The position numbers were made by a program, and so were the translations under genes. DNA of 56,130 nucleotides from Methanocellales archaeon (GTDB lineage Archaea; Halobacteriota; UBA148). The stretch is taken from assembly GCA_030019435.1 (NCBI GenBank), contig JASEEV010000006.1, forward strand, positions 1-56,130, in the 5' to 3' direction. The notes under the pieces were generated by a model. The model ran no database searches. It had not been told where the DNA came from and saw nothing but the letters and a program-made list of their open reading frames with translations. Position 1 is the first letter of the stretch; each line of letters starts with the position of its first letter. Shown here piece after piece: positions 16,891 to 25,543 of the stretch.

Positions 16891-17931
16891 ATGAGGGTCA
16901 TCAAACGTCGCTTGAAGAGACGAGAGGGTGAGATCTCTCTCATTCCAGAGTCATTGGACGATCTGTGGCATCTGAAATACGTCATAGAGCCAGGAGACCT
17001 GGTATTTGCATTAACGAAAAGGCGAGTTGAAGCTCCGAAGGATAAAATCCGTCCAGAAAAGGTGGAGAAGAAACCCATGCGATTGGGCATATCCGTCATG
17101 GAGACGGAGTTTCACAAGTTCTCTAACCGCTTAAGAGTGAGGGGCACCATTGAGCAAGGAATAGATCTCGGCTCATATCACACGATCAACGTAGAGCCAA
17201 ACACGAAGATTTCGATCATCAAGTCCTGGAGGAACGATCAGCTCAAGAGGATCAATGAAGCCGTCCGTGCGTCAACTCATCCGAGAGTGGTGATCGTTGC
17301 CATAGAGGAAGGGGAGGCATCCATTGGCATAGTTCGGCAATATGGTGTGGAGGAATCTGCGACCATAAGGTGTTCGTCTGGAAAAGGGGAGGGGGGTCTG
17401 AGAAATGAGTTTTTCGGTGAAGTCACTCATCAACTGGAGTTCGCTGCAAAGGACGCTCAAATGATCATCGCCGGACCCGGCTTTACAAAGGAGGATTTTC
17501 TTGTTTTTCTCAAACAGAACAAGCCTGAGCTGGCAGAAAAAGCCGTGCTGGAGAGCACATCATCCATAGGTATATCTAGTTTTCAAGAAGTTCTTCGGAG
17601 AGGTGCAGTTGATAGAATGGTGAAAGAGGCACATATTACAAAAGAGGCAAAACTCATGGAATCTCTACTAGAGGGGATTGCCAAGGACGGAAAAGCAGCC
17701 TACGGCATGGATGAAGTTCGAAGAGCTTTTAACTACGGTGCGATAGAGACGCTCTTGATAGCGGATGAAACGCTCAGAGAGGCACGAGAAAAGGAAGATA
17801 TTGACCAATTTCTGATGAACGTGGAATCCGCCAAGGGCAAAATCGTGGTGTTTAGCACGGAGTTCGAGCCTGGACAGAGGTTACGCTCCCTCGGGGGCAT
17901 TGCTGCATTGCTAAGGTTCAAGATCGAATGA
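16891..17931 (+). CDS. pelA: Pelota (aPelota), ribosome rescue factor
   Basis: Enters stalled ribosomes with aEF1A and, with ABCE1, splits them. The 346-residue protein opens MRVIKRRLKRREGEISLIPE with SLDDLWHLKYVIEPGDLV (Sm-like domain 1), then the central RF1-like fold without the GGQ loop of release factors, and a C-terminal L7Ae-like domain. Homologues start MRV, so I chose ATG 16891 instead of an upstream in-frame start at 16807 that overlaps the previous gene. A TATA-like AAAGATAAAT is near 16843. The last 14 bases overlap the convergent glycosyltransferase gene. Confidence 0.94.
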   Translation: MRVIKRRLKRREGEISLIPESLDDLWHLKYVIEPGDLVFALTKRRVEAPKDKIRPEKVEKKPMRLGISVMETEFHKFSNRLRVRGTIEQGIDLGSYHTINVEPNTKISIIKSWRNDQLKRINEAVRASTHPRVVIVAIEEGEASIGIVRQYGVEESATIRCSSGKGEGGLRNEFFGEVTHQLEFAAKDAQMIIAGPGFTKEDFLVFLKQNKPELAEKAVLESTSSIGISSFQEVLRRGAVDRMVKEAHITKEAKLMESLLEGIAKDGKAAYGMDEVRRAFNYGAIETLLIADETLREAREKEDIDQFLMNVESAKGKIVVFSTEFEPGQRLRSLGGIAALLRFKIE

Positions 17932-18568
17932 ACCTATATTTTAACATCGTTTTCAAAACGATCAGACCATCGGTGACGGGCCTGAATTTTGTCTCACCTA
18001 AGCGGGGCTGATATATGATCGAGATGTTCTTCATCCTCAGCCCCATCTTAACGGCTTTTGCGCTTATCTCGGTCTCTATTCCGAATCCCTCCTCCTCTAG
18101 CCTCATCTTTTCAATCGCCCTCTCAGACAGCCCTCTAAAGCCCGAGAGATTGTCCACTGCCCTCCCATATATAAGTCTAAAGAGAGACCTGGATATTTTG
18201 TCGCCAAAGCGCAGCGCCCTTGGCAACGCCTTTTTGCCAAATGCGGCTCTATCACCTGTAACGACGTCATAGCCCTCTTTTAGCGCTTCAACGAATTCTG
18301 GAATCTTTTCAAGAGGATACGTCATATCGGGATCGACGTAAATGACATCATCACTTGCGTACTTGAAGGCAGTTATCAGGGCATCGCCTTTGCCTTTACC
18401 ATGATCATATATGACCTCTACGCCTTTCTCCCTTGCAATCTCAACCGTTTTATCAGAGGAGCGGGCATCCACCACGACGATGCGGCAGTCACATAATCTT
18501 TTGATCATGTTGATAGTCTTACCTATGCTCTCCTCCTCGTTTTTAGTTGGAAGAACGATCGTAGTCAT
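17918..18568 (-). CDS. Family 2 glycosyltransferase (dolichol-phosphate sugar type)
   Basis: A 216-residue GT-A enzyme: TTIVLPTKNEEESIGKTINM at the start, VVVDARSSDKT near residue 32, and DVIYVDPDMTYPLEKIPEF containing the DxD-type metal site near 75. The RLGETKFRPVTDGLIVLKTM C-terminus matches archaeal enzymes that load dolichyl phosphate (AglJ-like, TIGR04182-type). No C-terminal membrane helices are present. I infer that it charges the polyprenyl phosphate carrier for N-glycosylation. The stop region overlaps the pelota gene by 14 bases, tail to tail. Confidence 0.85.
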   Translation of the reverse strand: MTTIVLPTKNEEESIGKTINMIKRLCDCRIVVVDARSSDKTVEIAREKGVEVIYDHGKGKGDALITAFKYASDDVIYVDPDMTYPLEKIPEFVEALKEGYDVVTGDRAAFGKKALPRALRFGDKISRSLFRLIYGRAVDNLSGFRGLSERAIEKMRLEEEGFGIETEISAKAVKMGLRMKNISIIYQPRLGETKFRPVTDGLIVLKTMLKYRFIRS

Positions 18569-18632
18569 ATTCTCACCTATTGTTAGACCTCAGATATAAT
18601 TTTATATGTTGGTTGTGCATTACCCCCAATAT

Positions 18633-18926
18633 ATGAAGGACATTACGCTGACGATCATTGGAGTTATCGTAGGGATATTTCTGGGTGTCGGTGCAGTTAA
18701 GTCTCTCCTAGACATGCTAGCTGGTTCTGCAGAGCTGATATCGATGCTCAGTTCTGGCACTGGCTTGATAATATTGATCGCGATAGCCATATTCTTGATC
18801 ATCAAAATTCGCTTGATAAGTAGTTTGATCAGCGGAGCGATCATCGGCATCGTGCTGAACGTGCTTGCCAGAGCCGTCATAGGAAAAGACATCGCAACCC
18901 TGATACTTTCACAGCTCGGGCTCTGA
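18633..18926 (+). CDS. Small membrane protein, unknown
   Basis: A 98-residue protein with three hydrophobic helices (about residues 5-25, 35-60 and 65-85). No family recognised. The TATA-like TTTTATATG at about 18600-18608 puts the transcript start at or near ATG 18633, so I prefer this leaderless start to the one nine codons upstream. One base separates its stop from the next ATG, so it is in an operon with the following glycosyltransferase and flippase-type gene, and may be an accessory membrane subunit. Confidence 0.7.
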   Translation: MKDITLTIIGVIVGIFLGVGAVKSLLDMLAGSAELISMLSSGTGLIILIAIAIFLIIKIRLISSLISGAIIGIVLNVLARAVIGKDIATLILSQLGL

Positions 18927-18927
18927 C

Positions 18928-19893
18928 ATGAAGCTAGTTATCATCGTTCCAGTGTCGTTGCATGAGCCGCTTTCTGTGATAGAAAAATCCCTAGGGTCTT
19001 TATCGAGATTGGAGCACGCTTCTATGGAGGTACGCATAACGTATGTCATCGACTCCCTTGGTGATGATCCCCGCGTTAAATACTTGCAAGATCAGCTTGT
19101 CGATGTGATCATCAGAAAGCCTAGGGGAAGGAGGGCTGGTGCGATCAACGATGCGTTGGACAACATCAAAGCTGATTGCATTGCACTTTTTGATGTCGAC
19201 AGTAGGCCAGACGAAAATTTTCTGGTTGAGTGCATCAAGGCTCTGCAAAAAGAAGGTGCTGTCATCGCTTCCGGGCCCAGATATGTTACGAATCCAGATG
19301 CAAGCATGACATCGAGGATCGTCTCAGCTGAATATCTTCTCATAGCAGACCTGTATAGGCTTCTTGATAGAATGGATGGATTTAAGCAGTTTAACGGATT
19401 GATCGGCATTCTCGATGCCAGAATCTTCGATAGGAGAAGATTGGATGAAACTGCGATCTGCGAGGACGTGGATCTTACGCAACAAATCTATCTAGAGGGT
19501 GAGATCGCCGTTCTTGCTAACACACGTGTGGGCGAGCAAGCTCCCACGACGTTAACGGATCTCTTTAACCAGAGGGTCAGGTGGATATCTGGAGCATGTG
19601 AGGGGCTGAAATATTTGCATGAATTCTGCAGAGCAAAAATTCCCCTGAGCAGGAAGATCACATGGTTTTCTGCGATGACGATCCCATTTGTCACGTTCAT
19701 GATCAGCCCACTCGTGCCGTCTTATGGCGTGCGATTATGGCGTTCTTCTGATGGCATAAAGGACTTCGCGATCAAATTGCTCGGGCTGATCGCAGATGCA
19801 TGGCTCATAGAGCTGTGCGCCTTGGTGGCGTTATCCAAAAAATTGCTTCGTGCACAAGTCAAATGGAAAGACATGGCCAGATCCGAGGTGTGA
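18928..19893 (+). CDS. Family 2 glycosyltransferase with membrane segment
   Basis: A 321-residue GT2 enzyme. It has the CIALFDVDSRPDENFLVECI metal-binding region near residue 90, AICEDVDLTQQIYLEG (the ED acceptor motif) near 175, and QRVRWISGACEGL, the Q-x-x-R-W signature of processive or membrane-associated GT2 enzymes, near 215. One or two hydrophobic helices follow near the C-terminus. The R-W signature suggests polysaccharide synthesis or elongation of a lipid-linked glycan. It lies one base after a small membrane protein gene and two bases before the UPF0104-type gene. Confidence 0.88.
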   Translation: MKLVIIVPVSLHEPLSVIEKSLGSLSRLEHASMEVRITYVIDSLGDDPRVKYLQDQLVDVIIRKPRGRRAGAINDALDNIKADCIALFDVDSRPDENFLVECIKALQKEGAVIASGPRYVTNPDASMTSRIVSAEYLLIADLYRLLDRMDGFKQFNGLIGILDARIFDRRRLDETAICEDVDLTQQIYLEGEIAVLANTRVGEQAPTTLTDLFNQRVRWISGACEGLKYLHEFCRAKIPLSRKITWFSAMTIPFVTFMISPLVPSYGVRLWRSSDGIKDFAIKLLGLIADAWLIELCALVALSKKLLRAQVKWKDMARSEV

Positions 19894-19895
19894 GA

Positions 19896-20915
19896 ATGGG
19901 TAAGCTGAGAAGATGGTTGACGATGGCGCTTGCAATCAGCATAGGTTCGATTCTCTTGCTTCTGATCCTCACTGTAGATAGCGAGACGCTCCCATGCCTA
20001 AGACGCATTCAGCCAATCTATCTCTTTATGGCGCTCACAGTCCATGTGCTCTCATGGGTCGTATGGGGCTTGCGCATGAAGGTTCTAAGCGGTGCGGTAG
20101 GTGGTGAAGTTCGTCTCTGGGACTCCACCAAGATGGTCATGTCAAATCTTTTTGCTGCGGGCATAACTCCGTCGCATGCAGGGGGAGAGCCCGTCAGAAT
20201 TCATTTATTGAGCAAGAATGGACTTTCAATCGGAGATGCCACCGCAGTTGTCTTTGGGGAGAGGGTGCTAGATGCATTATTTCTCGGAATTGCAGCTCCT
20301 ATAAGCTTGCTCCTGTTTCGAAGCTTTCTGGGAAGTAACATCGCATCGATATTCGCGCTTGGAGAGATGTTGTTTCTAGGAGCGTTGGGTTTGATGCTGT
20401 ATACGATGTATCGACCTGATAAGGTCAAGCATTTGGCCTCATACATCCAAAAGCTGACATCCAAGCTTGTGGACCAGAAGAAACTGGAGCAAGTCTCCAA
20501 GAGAGTAGAAGTCGAGATAGACAATTTCTACAGCAGTCTATGGAAATTCGTTCGAGAGGGCAAATCGGAATTGTTGATGGGGTTAGGATGCACTATAGTC
20601 ATTTGGACTCTGGAGTTCACCATACCATCTTTCATTCTCATGGGACTTGGGTCGAGTCCGATATTTGTACCATCATTTGCGGCACAAGCCATTTTAACGA
20701 TGATACTCATGGTCCCACTGACTCCTGGAAGCAGTGGAATTGCAGAAGTGGGGGCATCCTCGCTATATGCAGCCTTCGTCGGCTCATCCATTCTTGGGAT
20801 ATTCGTAATGGCGTGGAGGGTCATCATATATCACGTGAACCTTGCAGTCGGCGGATTCGTCAGTTTGAGTATACTAAAAGACATGCAATTGATGAAAGAA
20901 GTGCTGGAAGCCTAA
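19896..20915 (+). CDS. UPF0104/LPG-synthase-like membrane protein
   Basis: A 340-residue protein with about eight membrane helices. AAGITPSHAGGEPVRIHLLS and LTPGSSGIAEVGASSLY are the two conserved parts of the UPF0104/lysylphosphatidylglycerol-synthase TM family. In haloarchaeal AglD the same domain is fused C-terminal to a GT2 domain; here the GT2 enzyme is the separate preceding gene, two bases upstream. I infer a flippase or membrane partner for that transferase. The start ATG 19896 has GAGGTG upstream; an earlier in-frame start lies inside the previous gene. It overlaps the convergent DJ-1 gene by four bases. Confidence 0.85.
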   Translation: MGKLRRWLTMALAISIGSILLLLILTVDSETLPCLRRIQPIYLFMALTVHVLSWVVWGLRMKVLSGAVGGEVRLWDSTKMVMSNLFAAGITPSHAGGEPVRIHLLSKNGLSIGDATAVVFGERVLDALFLGIAAPISLLLFRSFLGSNIASIFALGEMLFLGALGLMLYTMYRPDKVKHLASYIQKLTSKLVDQKKLEQVSKRVEVEIDNFYSSLWKFVREGKSELLMGLGCTIVIWTLEFTIPSFILMGLGSSPIFVPSFAAQAILTMILMVPLTPGSSGIAEVGASSLYAAFVGSSILGIFVMAWRVIIYHVNLAVGGFVSLSILKDMQLMKEVLEA

Positions 20916-21418
20916 GCTAATGCACTAACTATTGCCTTTCCGAATCTCTTAGCGCTCTGGGGACCATCAGCGGTGATCAGGTTACCATCAATGACCACTG
21001 ATTCCGGCACGTATCGTGCTCCACCGCTCTTGATCTCAGAGGCTCCAGAGGAGAACACCGTGGCCTTTTTTCCTTCTAGCACGCCTGCCTTTGCTAGCAC
21101 AATTGGTCCGAGGCAAATTGCCGCCAATACTTTGTTTTGCTCCTTTGCCTCTCTGAGAATCTGGAGGACCTTAGTATATTGCTTCAGCACAGGAGTGCCA
21201 GCACCACCGACTACAACTACTGCATCAAACTCACCCGCATTGAGCTCGTCAATAACCCTATCTGGCTTGGCTCTAGCGCCGAACATGCCAATGCATATGC
21301 TAGCAGTCACGCTTGTTACCACTACTTCAAATCCAGCGTTTTTGAAGATCTCTTTCGGTTCCAACAGCTCTTCATCCCTAAAATTTCTTGGGGCTATGAT
21401 CATCAGTATCTTGCGCAT
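20912..21418 (-). CDS. DJ-1/PfpI-family protein
   Basis: A 168-residue class I glutamine-amidotransferase-like protein. It opens MRKILMIIAPRNFRDEELLE, and has the nucleophile elbow AAICLGPIVLAKAG (Cys near residue 100) and GARYVPESVVIDGNLITADG near the end. Archaeal members include PfpI-type proteases, chaperones and glyoxalase-like deglycases; I cannot choose. The Glu of the EL motif near residue 16 expected next to the reactive Cys is present. A GTG three codons upstream is an alternative start. Confidence 0.9.
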   Translation of the reverse strand: MRKILMIIAPRNFRDEELLEPKEIFKNAGFEVVVTSVTASICIGMFGARAKPDRVIDELNAGEFDAVVVVGGAGTPVLKQYTKVLQILREAKEQNKVLAAICLGPIVLAKAGVLEGKKATVFSSGASEIKSGGARYVPESVVIDGNLITADGPQSAKRFGKAIVSALA

Positions 21419-21504
21419 CCTTACCACAATACATCATGCAACCCAGCATGTCTTAAAATTTTGTGGAACAGATTAATATACTTGCACGGATTCATAGGCA
21501 ACTG

Positions 21505-21945
21505 ATGAACGACCTAGTTGCAGTCACCGTCAAAGGCGTGTATATGGTGGGAACTCCATCAGGACCTGCGCCACTGGTTCTGTTATGCGATGGAGATAGG
21601 GCACTTCCAATATATGTAGGAATAGCTGAGGCAGCCTCCATAGAATGTGCATTGCACAGAGAGACCACACCCAGACCAATGACTCATGATCTGGTCATTT
21701 CGCTTTTGGAGAGTTTGGATGCTAAGATCACATGGGTGTTAATCGATGATCTAAATGACGGCATCTACTATGCCCGACTCATCATCCAGATGGATGGTGT
21801 ACAAAGAGAGTTGGATGCCAGGCCAAGCGATTGCATCGCACTGGCATTACGAGCGAATGCAGAGATTTTGGTAAGAAAAAGTGTAATCGCAAAAGCTGCA
21901 GTAGATAAGAACGAGATAGAGGAAATCATCCCTCTAGATCTATGA
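21505..21945 (+). CDS. Bifunctional nuclease (BFN/DUF151) family protein
   Basis: A 146-residue protein of the BFN family, with LPIYVGIAEAASIECAL near residue 35 and the hallmark ARPSDCIALALRANAEI near 105. Some plant members have RNase and DNase activity; the archaeal function is not established. A TATA-like TTAATATA at 21474-21481 lies about 25 bases before ATG 21505, so the mRNA is probably leaderless; this also decides against the upstream in-frame start at 21463. The last six bases overlap the convergent sugar nucleotidyltransferase. Confidence 0.9.
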   Translation: MNDLVAVTVKGVYMVGTPSGPAPLVLLCDGDRALPIYVGIAEAASIECALHRETTPRPMTHDLVISLLESLDAKITWVLIDDLNDGIYYARLIIQMDGVQRELDARPSDCIALALRANAEILVRKSVIAKAAVDKNEIEEIIPLDL

Positions 21946-23112
21946 TCCCCCCATAGAAGTTCCAAATTTTTCATTCGTTATGTTTTCTTCGACATCTTCT
22001 CCCGATCTTACGACGATCTCTGGCCATATCCGAACATCTGAATGGACGATCACCCCATCCTGAATTATGACTCTGGGACCGATGACAACTCCGCTCTCCA
22101 ATATACAGTCATCCCCTATGATGGCGTTGTTGTCGATTATCGCACCAGAGGTGAATGACCTTTTTCCGATGTGAACATCATCGTATATGTACGAGGACAA
22201 TATCTGTGAATCATCTCCAATTACGCAGTTCCGTCCGATAGAGGCATACGGACCAATTAAGACGTTGCTTCCGATAACCGTGCTCTCACCTACCATCACA
22301 GGGCCTATGACCGAGGAATTTAATCCAAGCGTGACATCATGCTTAAGCACCATCGGACCGCTCAGCTTGGCATTTTCGACGTGCAAGTGTCCATCGATTT
22401 CCGTCGATAAATTCTCCAATTTCCATCTTGCTGCTGCTCTGTACTCAGCAGGATCTCCAATGTCCGTCCAGTGTCCTCTTGCCAACCAACCATATATCGG
22501 CTCGTTTGCCTGCAGTAAACTTGGAAACAGATTCTTGGCGAAGTCGTATCGTCCCCTAGGAATCCACTCAAGCAATTCTGGATCACACACGTAGATTCCA
22601 GTACTCGCTAGGTTGCTAAAGATTTGCCCAGGGGCTGGTTTTTCGAGAAATCTTTTGATCTTATTGTTCACATCCATGTCCGCAATGCCGTATTCTCGTG
22701 GGTCCTCTACAGGGAGAAGGCCTATCGTGACCATTCCGTCATGCTCTTCATGGAACCGATACATCTCTCTAAGGTTGAGATCGAGAACATGGTCTCCGCC
22801 TACGACCAAGAAGGGGGCATCCTTCAAATAGCTCTCCGCGTTCTTGACGCTGCCTGCCGTTCCAAGTTTCTCCTTTTCATATACGTAATTGACGCTCACG
22901 CCGAAAATCGATCCATCTCCGAGATATTCTTCGATTTTGTCTCCAAGATATCCCAAGGTCATCACTATGTCATCGAACCCCCTAATGGATAGCTGTTCTA
23001 CCAAATATCCTATCGATGGTTTGTTCAAAATTGGGATGCATGGCTTCGGTCTTTCGAACGTGAGCGGCCTCATCCTGGTCCCTTCACCGCCGCACATGAT
23101 GCATGCCTTCAT
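21940..23112 (-). CDS. Sugar-1-phosphate nucleotidyltransferase with left-handed beta-helix
   Basis: Makes an NDP-sugar from NTP and a sugar 1-phosphate. The N-terminal domain opens MKACIMCGGEGTRMRPLTFE, the G-x-G-T-R nucleotide site, with PKPCIPILNKPSIGYLVEQL, and VVGGDHVLDLN as the metal site near residue 105. From about 240 to 370 there are imperfect hexapeptide repeats (IGSNVLIGPYASIGRNCVIG), a left-handed beta-helix without an acetyltransferase signature. The 390-residue length and layout match archaeal mannose-1-phosphate guanylyltransferase or glucose-1-phosphate uridylyl/thymidylyltransferase; the sugar is not resolved. Third gene of the operon with PfkB and the ubiquitin-like protein. 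Confidence 0.9.
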   Translation of the reverse strand: MKACIMCGGEGTRMRPLTFERPKPCIPILNKPSIGYLVEQLSIRGFDDIVMTLGYLGDKIEEYLGDGSIFGVSVNYVYEKEKLGTAGSVKNAESYLKDAPFLVVGGDHVLDLNLREMYRFHEEHDGMVTIGLLPVEDPREYGIADMDVNNKIKRFLEKPAPGQIFSNLASTGIYVCDPELLEWIPRGRYDFAKNLFPSLLQANEPIYGWLARGHWTDIGDPAEYRAAARWKLENLSTEIDGHLHVENAKLSGPMVLKHDVTLGLNSSVIGPVMVGESTVIGSNVLIGPYASIGRNCVIGDDSQILSSYIYDDVHIGKRSFTSGAIIDNNAIIGDDCILESGVVIGPRVIIQDGVIVHSDVRIWPEIVVRSGEDVEENITNEKFGTSMGGS

Positions 23113-23142
23113 CAGAATCCCTACAATATACTCGCTATACAG

Positions 23143-24060
23143 CTATAACTCTTTCACCAAAAAATCATTGACGTCTTCCAGCGTGCCATAAGCAGACCAA
23201 CCAATGCCCCCTATGCTTAGAGCAGCTGTGGCGTTCGCAAACATTGCGCACTCGCTAAGATCCTTTCCACTTAGGTATGCCACCACAAAACCAGCATCAA
23301 AAACATCTCCTGCACCAGTGGTATCAACGGCATTAACGTCAAATGCCGCTACCCTAGTTGTCGTTTTTCCATCTGAGACCATGCTCCCCTTTTTCCCCAT
23401 TTTCAAGGCTATGGTCTTGACACCAAGATCGAGGAGCTCGGCTATAAGTTGCTGTGGTCCTCTCTTCCCAGTTATCCTCCTTGCCTCATCGAGGTTTGGA
23501 AAAAAGATATCTATGTTTGGCAGTATGCCTCTGAGTTGCCTTAGTTTTTCAGGATGCCATCCAAATGGGTCCCAGCCCGGGTCAAATGATACCAAGCTAT
23601 CTACTGAGCTGACGATCTCCCCATAATCGCGTTGAAGTGCCTCCAGCAGGAAAAATGAGGATAGATGCGCCAAATCAGCTCTAAGCTCCTCGAAATTCAT
23701 ATCGCTTATCGAAAAGGTGGCGTTTGTGCCCCTGTATGTTATGAAGCTGCGCTCGGCACCCTGAACTATTGCCACCGTCGCACCAGTTTTTTCATCTGAT
23801 AGCAATACGTTGGAAACATCCACGCCGTTGTTCCCTAGCATTGCGAGTACATATCTCCCAAACAAATCGTCGCCCACCTTCCCGAAGAGTTTGACTTCCG
23901 CACCTAGTTTGGCGCATGCAAAGGCGAAGTTCGCTGCGCAGCCGCCGCCGTGAATTTGGAAATCACTCGTAATCACTTGCCTCCCCCTCTTAGGGAGGTC
24001 TTCTACAGAGGCGATCAGATCGACGTTTACATCTCCAATGGCTACAATTTTCATGCTCAT
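23143..24060 (-). CDS. PfkB-family carbohydrate kinase
   Basis: A 305-residue ribokinase-fold enzyme phosphorylating a sugar or nucleoside. HGGGCAANFAFACAKLG near residue 37 is the PfkB signature 1 and VDTTGAGDVFDAGFVVAYLS near 240-259 is signature 2 containing the catalytic Asp. Substrate unknown. The ATG directly follows the stop of the ubiquitin-like gene (stop 24063-24061, start 24060), so translation is coupled. The downstream nucleotidyltransferase suggests, as inference, that the kinase product is a sugar phosphate used for NDP-sugar synthesis. Confidence 0.92.
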   Translation of the reverse strand: MSMKIVAIGDVNVDLIASVEDLPKRGRQVITSDFQIHGGGCAANFAFACAKLGAEVKLFGKVGDDLFGRYVLAMLGNNGVDVSNVLLSDEKTGATVAIVQGAERSFITYRGTNATFSISDMNFEELRADLAHLSSFFLLEALQRDYGEIVSSVDSLVSFDPGWDPFGWHPEKLRQLRGILPNIDIFFPNLDEARRITGKRGPQQLIAELLDLGVKTIALKMGKKGSMVSDGKTTTRVAAFDVNAVDTTGAGDVFDAGFVVAYLSGKDLSECAMFANATAALSIGGIGWSAYGTLEDVNDFLVKEL

Positions 24061-24264
24061 CTAGCCCCCAGACACGACCCTCAGGATTTTTATCTCACCT
24101 GGTTCGACGCACTCGTCTAGGGGCACCACCTGTTGGTCTCTATACACGATAACGGTCTCTGGGTTTATCCCTAGATCGATGAGCAGGCTTTCATAGTCAC
24201 TTCCTTCTGGAACTTCTATGTATTTCTCGTCTCCAGAAAAAGTGGTTACCTTTATTTTTATCAT
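24061..24264 (-). CDS. Ubiquitin-like small protein (ThiS/MoaD/SAMP type)
   Basis: A 67-residue beta-grasp protein ending in the diglycine VSGG, as in ThiS, MoaD and archaeal SAMPs. IEVPEGSDYESLLIDLGINP and EPGEIKILRVVSGG fit the family. These proteins carry sulfur as a C-terminal thiocarboxylate or are conjugated to other proteins. No E1-like gene is in the window, so the pathway is undetermined. It is first in the operon with PfkB and is divergent from tRNA-Ser. Confidence 0.88.
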   Translation of the reverse strand: MIKIKVTTFSGDEKYIEVPEGSDYESLLIDLGINPETVIVYRDQQVVPLDECVEPGEIKILRVVSGG

Positions 24265-24320
24265 CTTTTATTAGATGAAGAGGATAACTATTTAAGTTTT
24301 TGAGCACTCTTACGCATGGG

Positions 24321-24405
24321 GCCGGGGTGGCAGAGCGGACAAATGCGGCAGGCTCGAGACCTGTTGTTCCTTTGGAACGCTTGGGTTCAAATCCCAACCC
24401 TGGCG
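24321..24405 (+). tRNA. tRNA-Ser (CGA)
   Basis: The cloverleaf folds with acceptor GCCGGGG/CCCTGGC (one G-U), anticodon stem GCAGG/CCTGT and loop CTCGAGA giving anticodon CGA, a long variable arm GTTCC-TTT-GGAAC, and a T arm TTGGG-TTCAAAT-CCCAA. The long variable arm and anticodon identify serine. The discriminator is G at 24405 and CCA is not encoded. The radical SAM gene starts three bases later. Confidence 0.95.
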
Positions 24406-24408
24406 TGT

Positions 24409-25458
24409 ATGAGAAGAGCTAAATGGCATCATCTCGGCCATGATAGATGCACAGTCCCTATCTATGAGGCTTCCTCTCCTAGGGGAGTTGTTCCACTATT
24501 GAAAACCCTCATGAGCAGTTATTGCACGAACGACTGCAAGTTTTGCATGTTCAGGTCCTCTAGAAGGATCGACAGGTATAGGTGGGAGCCAGAAGAGTTA
24601 GCTAAGATAGCGATACATCTCTGGGAAATGAAAAAGATCAAGGGGCTTTTTTTGAGCTCTTCTTTCGAGGGAGATCCAGACGAGACGGTTGAGAGACAAC
24701 TAGAGACGGTGCGAATGCTCAGAAGAGACGGATTCACGGGATATATTCATCTTCGCCTTATGCCTGGGACAGGGATGGAAAAGATAAAAGAATCGATGAC
24801 ACTCTGCGATAGAATTGGAATAAACATCGAGTTTCCGAACAAGGAATTGTATGAGGAAATGAAGGGGGGTCCAATCGATTTTAGCCAAGATGTGATGAAA
24901 AGAATGGAGCAAATTTCCAGGATTGCCAGAAAGGAATGCCAGGCAGACGTTGATACCCAAATCGTTGTGGGAATTGAGGACTATGATGATGAAATCCTAA
25001 AGAAAACGGAGTGGCTCTATAAAAAATTGAACCTGGCCAGGGTATATTACTCTGGGTTTGAGCCAATCCCAGACACGCCTCTAGAAAAGCACCCTCCTTG
25101 TCCTAAGCTAAGGGAGCTCAGATTATATCAGACATCTTTCTTGCTCAGAGATTATGGTTTCAAATTAGACGACATGGTATTTGATGGAAAGGGGATGCTT
25201 CCCTTGGACGAGGATCCTAAATTCTTAGCAGCAAAGACGGCGGATTTATTCCTTGACATAAACGAGGCGTCCTATCTTGATCTACTGAGAGTTCCCGGGA
25301 TAGGGCCAGTCAGTGCTAGAAACATATTAGAAGAAAGACCTTTAAGGGACGAGAAGCAACTAAGGTCCATCGGAGTCAATCTCAAGAGGGCTAGACCATT
25401 TATCTTCCTCAAGGGAACGCAGAAGACCCTGGCGGATGAAAAAGTTTATCGTTCGTAG
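24409..25458 (+). CDS. Radical SAM protein with C-terminal helix-hairpin-helix
   Basis: A 349-residue radical SAM enzyme. The cluster motif is CTNDCKFC (Cys 39, 43, 46), embedded in EASSPRGVVPLLKTLMSSYC. A helix-hairpin-helix LLRVPGIGPVSARNILEE lies near residue 290-305. This matches archaeal-bacterial proteins annotated as putative DNA or RNA modification/repair radical SAM proteins. The HhH supports nucleic acid binding; the reaction is unknown. The ATG at 24409 is three bases after tRNA-Ser, so the mRNA may be made by tRNA processing. It is separate from the following radical SAM cluster by 85 bases and has a different domain plan. Confidence 0.85.
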   Translation: MRRAKWHHLGHDRCTVPIYEASSPRGVVPLLKTLMSSYCTNDCKFCMFRSSRRIDRYRWEPEELAKIAIHLWEMKKIKGLFLSSSFEGDPDETVERQLETVRMLRRDGFTGYIHLRLMPGTGMEKIKESMTLCDRIGINIEFPNKELYEEMKGGPIDFSQDVMKRMEQISRIARKECQADVDTQIVVGIEDYDDEILKKTEWLYKKLNLARVYYSGFEPIPDTPLEKHPPCPKLRELRLYQTSFLLRDYGFKLDDMVFDGKGMLPLDEDPKFLAAKTADLFLDINEASYLDLLRVPGIGPVSARNILEERPLRDEKQLRSIGVNLKRARPFIFLKGTQKTLADEKVYRS

Positions 25459-25543
25459 AGCATTAGAGCTTCACGTTCCTAACACCATGGGGTTCTCAAA
25501 TCTGACGATATATTTTTAGTAAGAAGAGGTCAATTGGAAGAAG

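Noticed and set aside
24316-24408. Longer start of the radical SAM-HhH gene
   Set aside because: The extension is translated tRNA-Ser sequence; ATG 24409 is the first plausible start.
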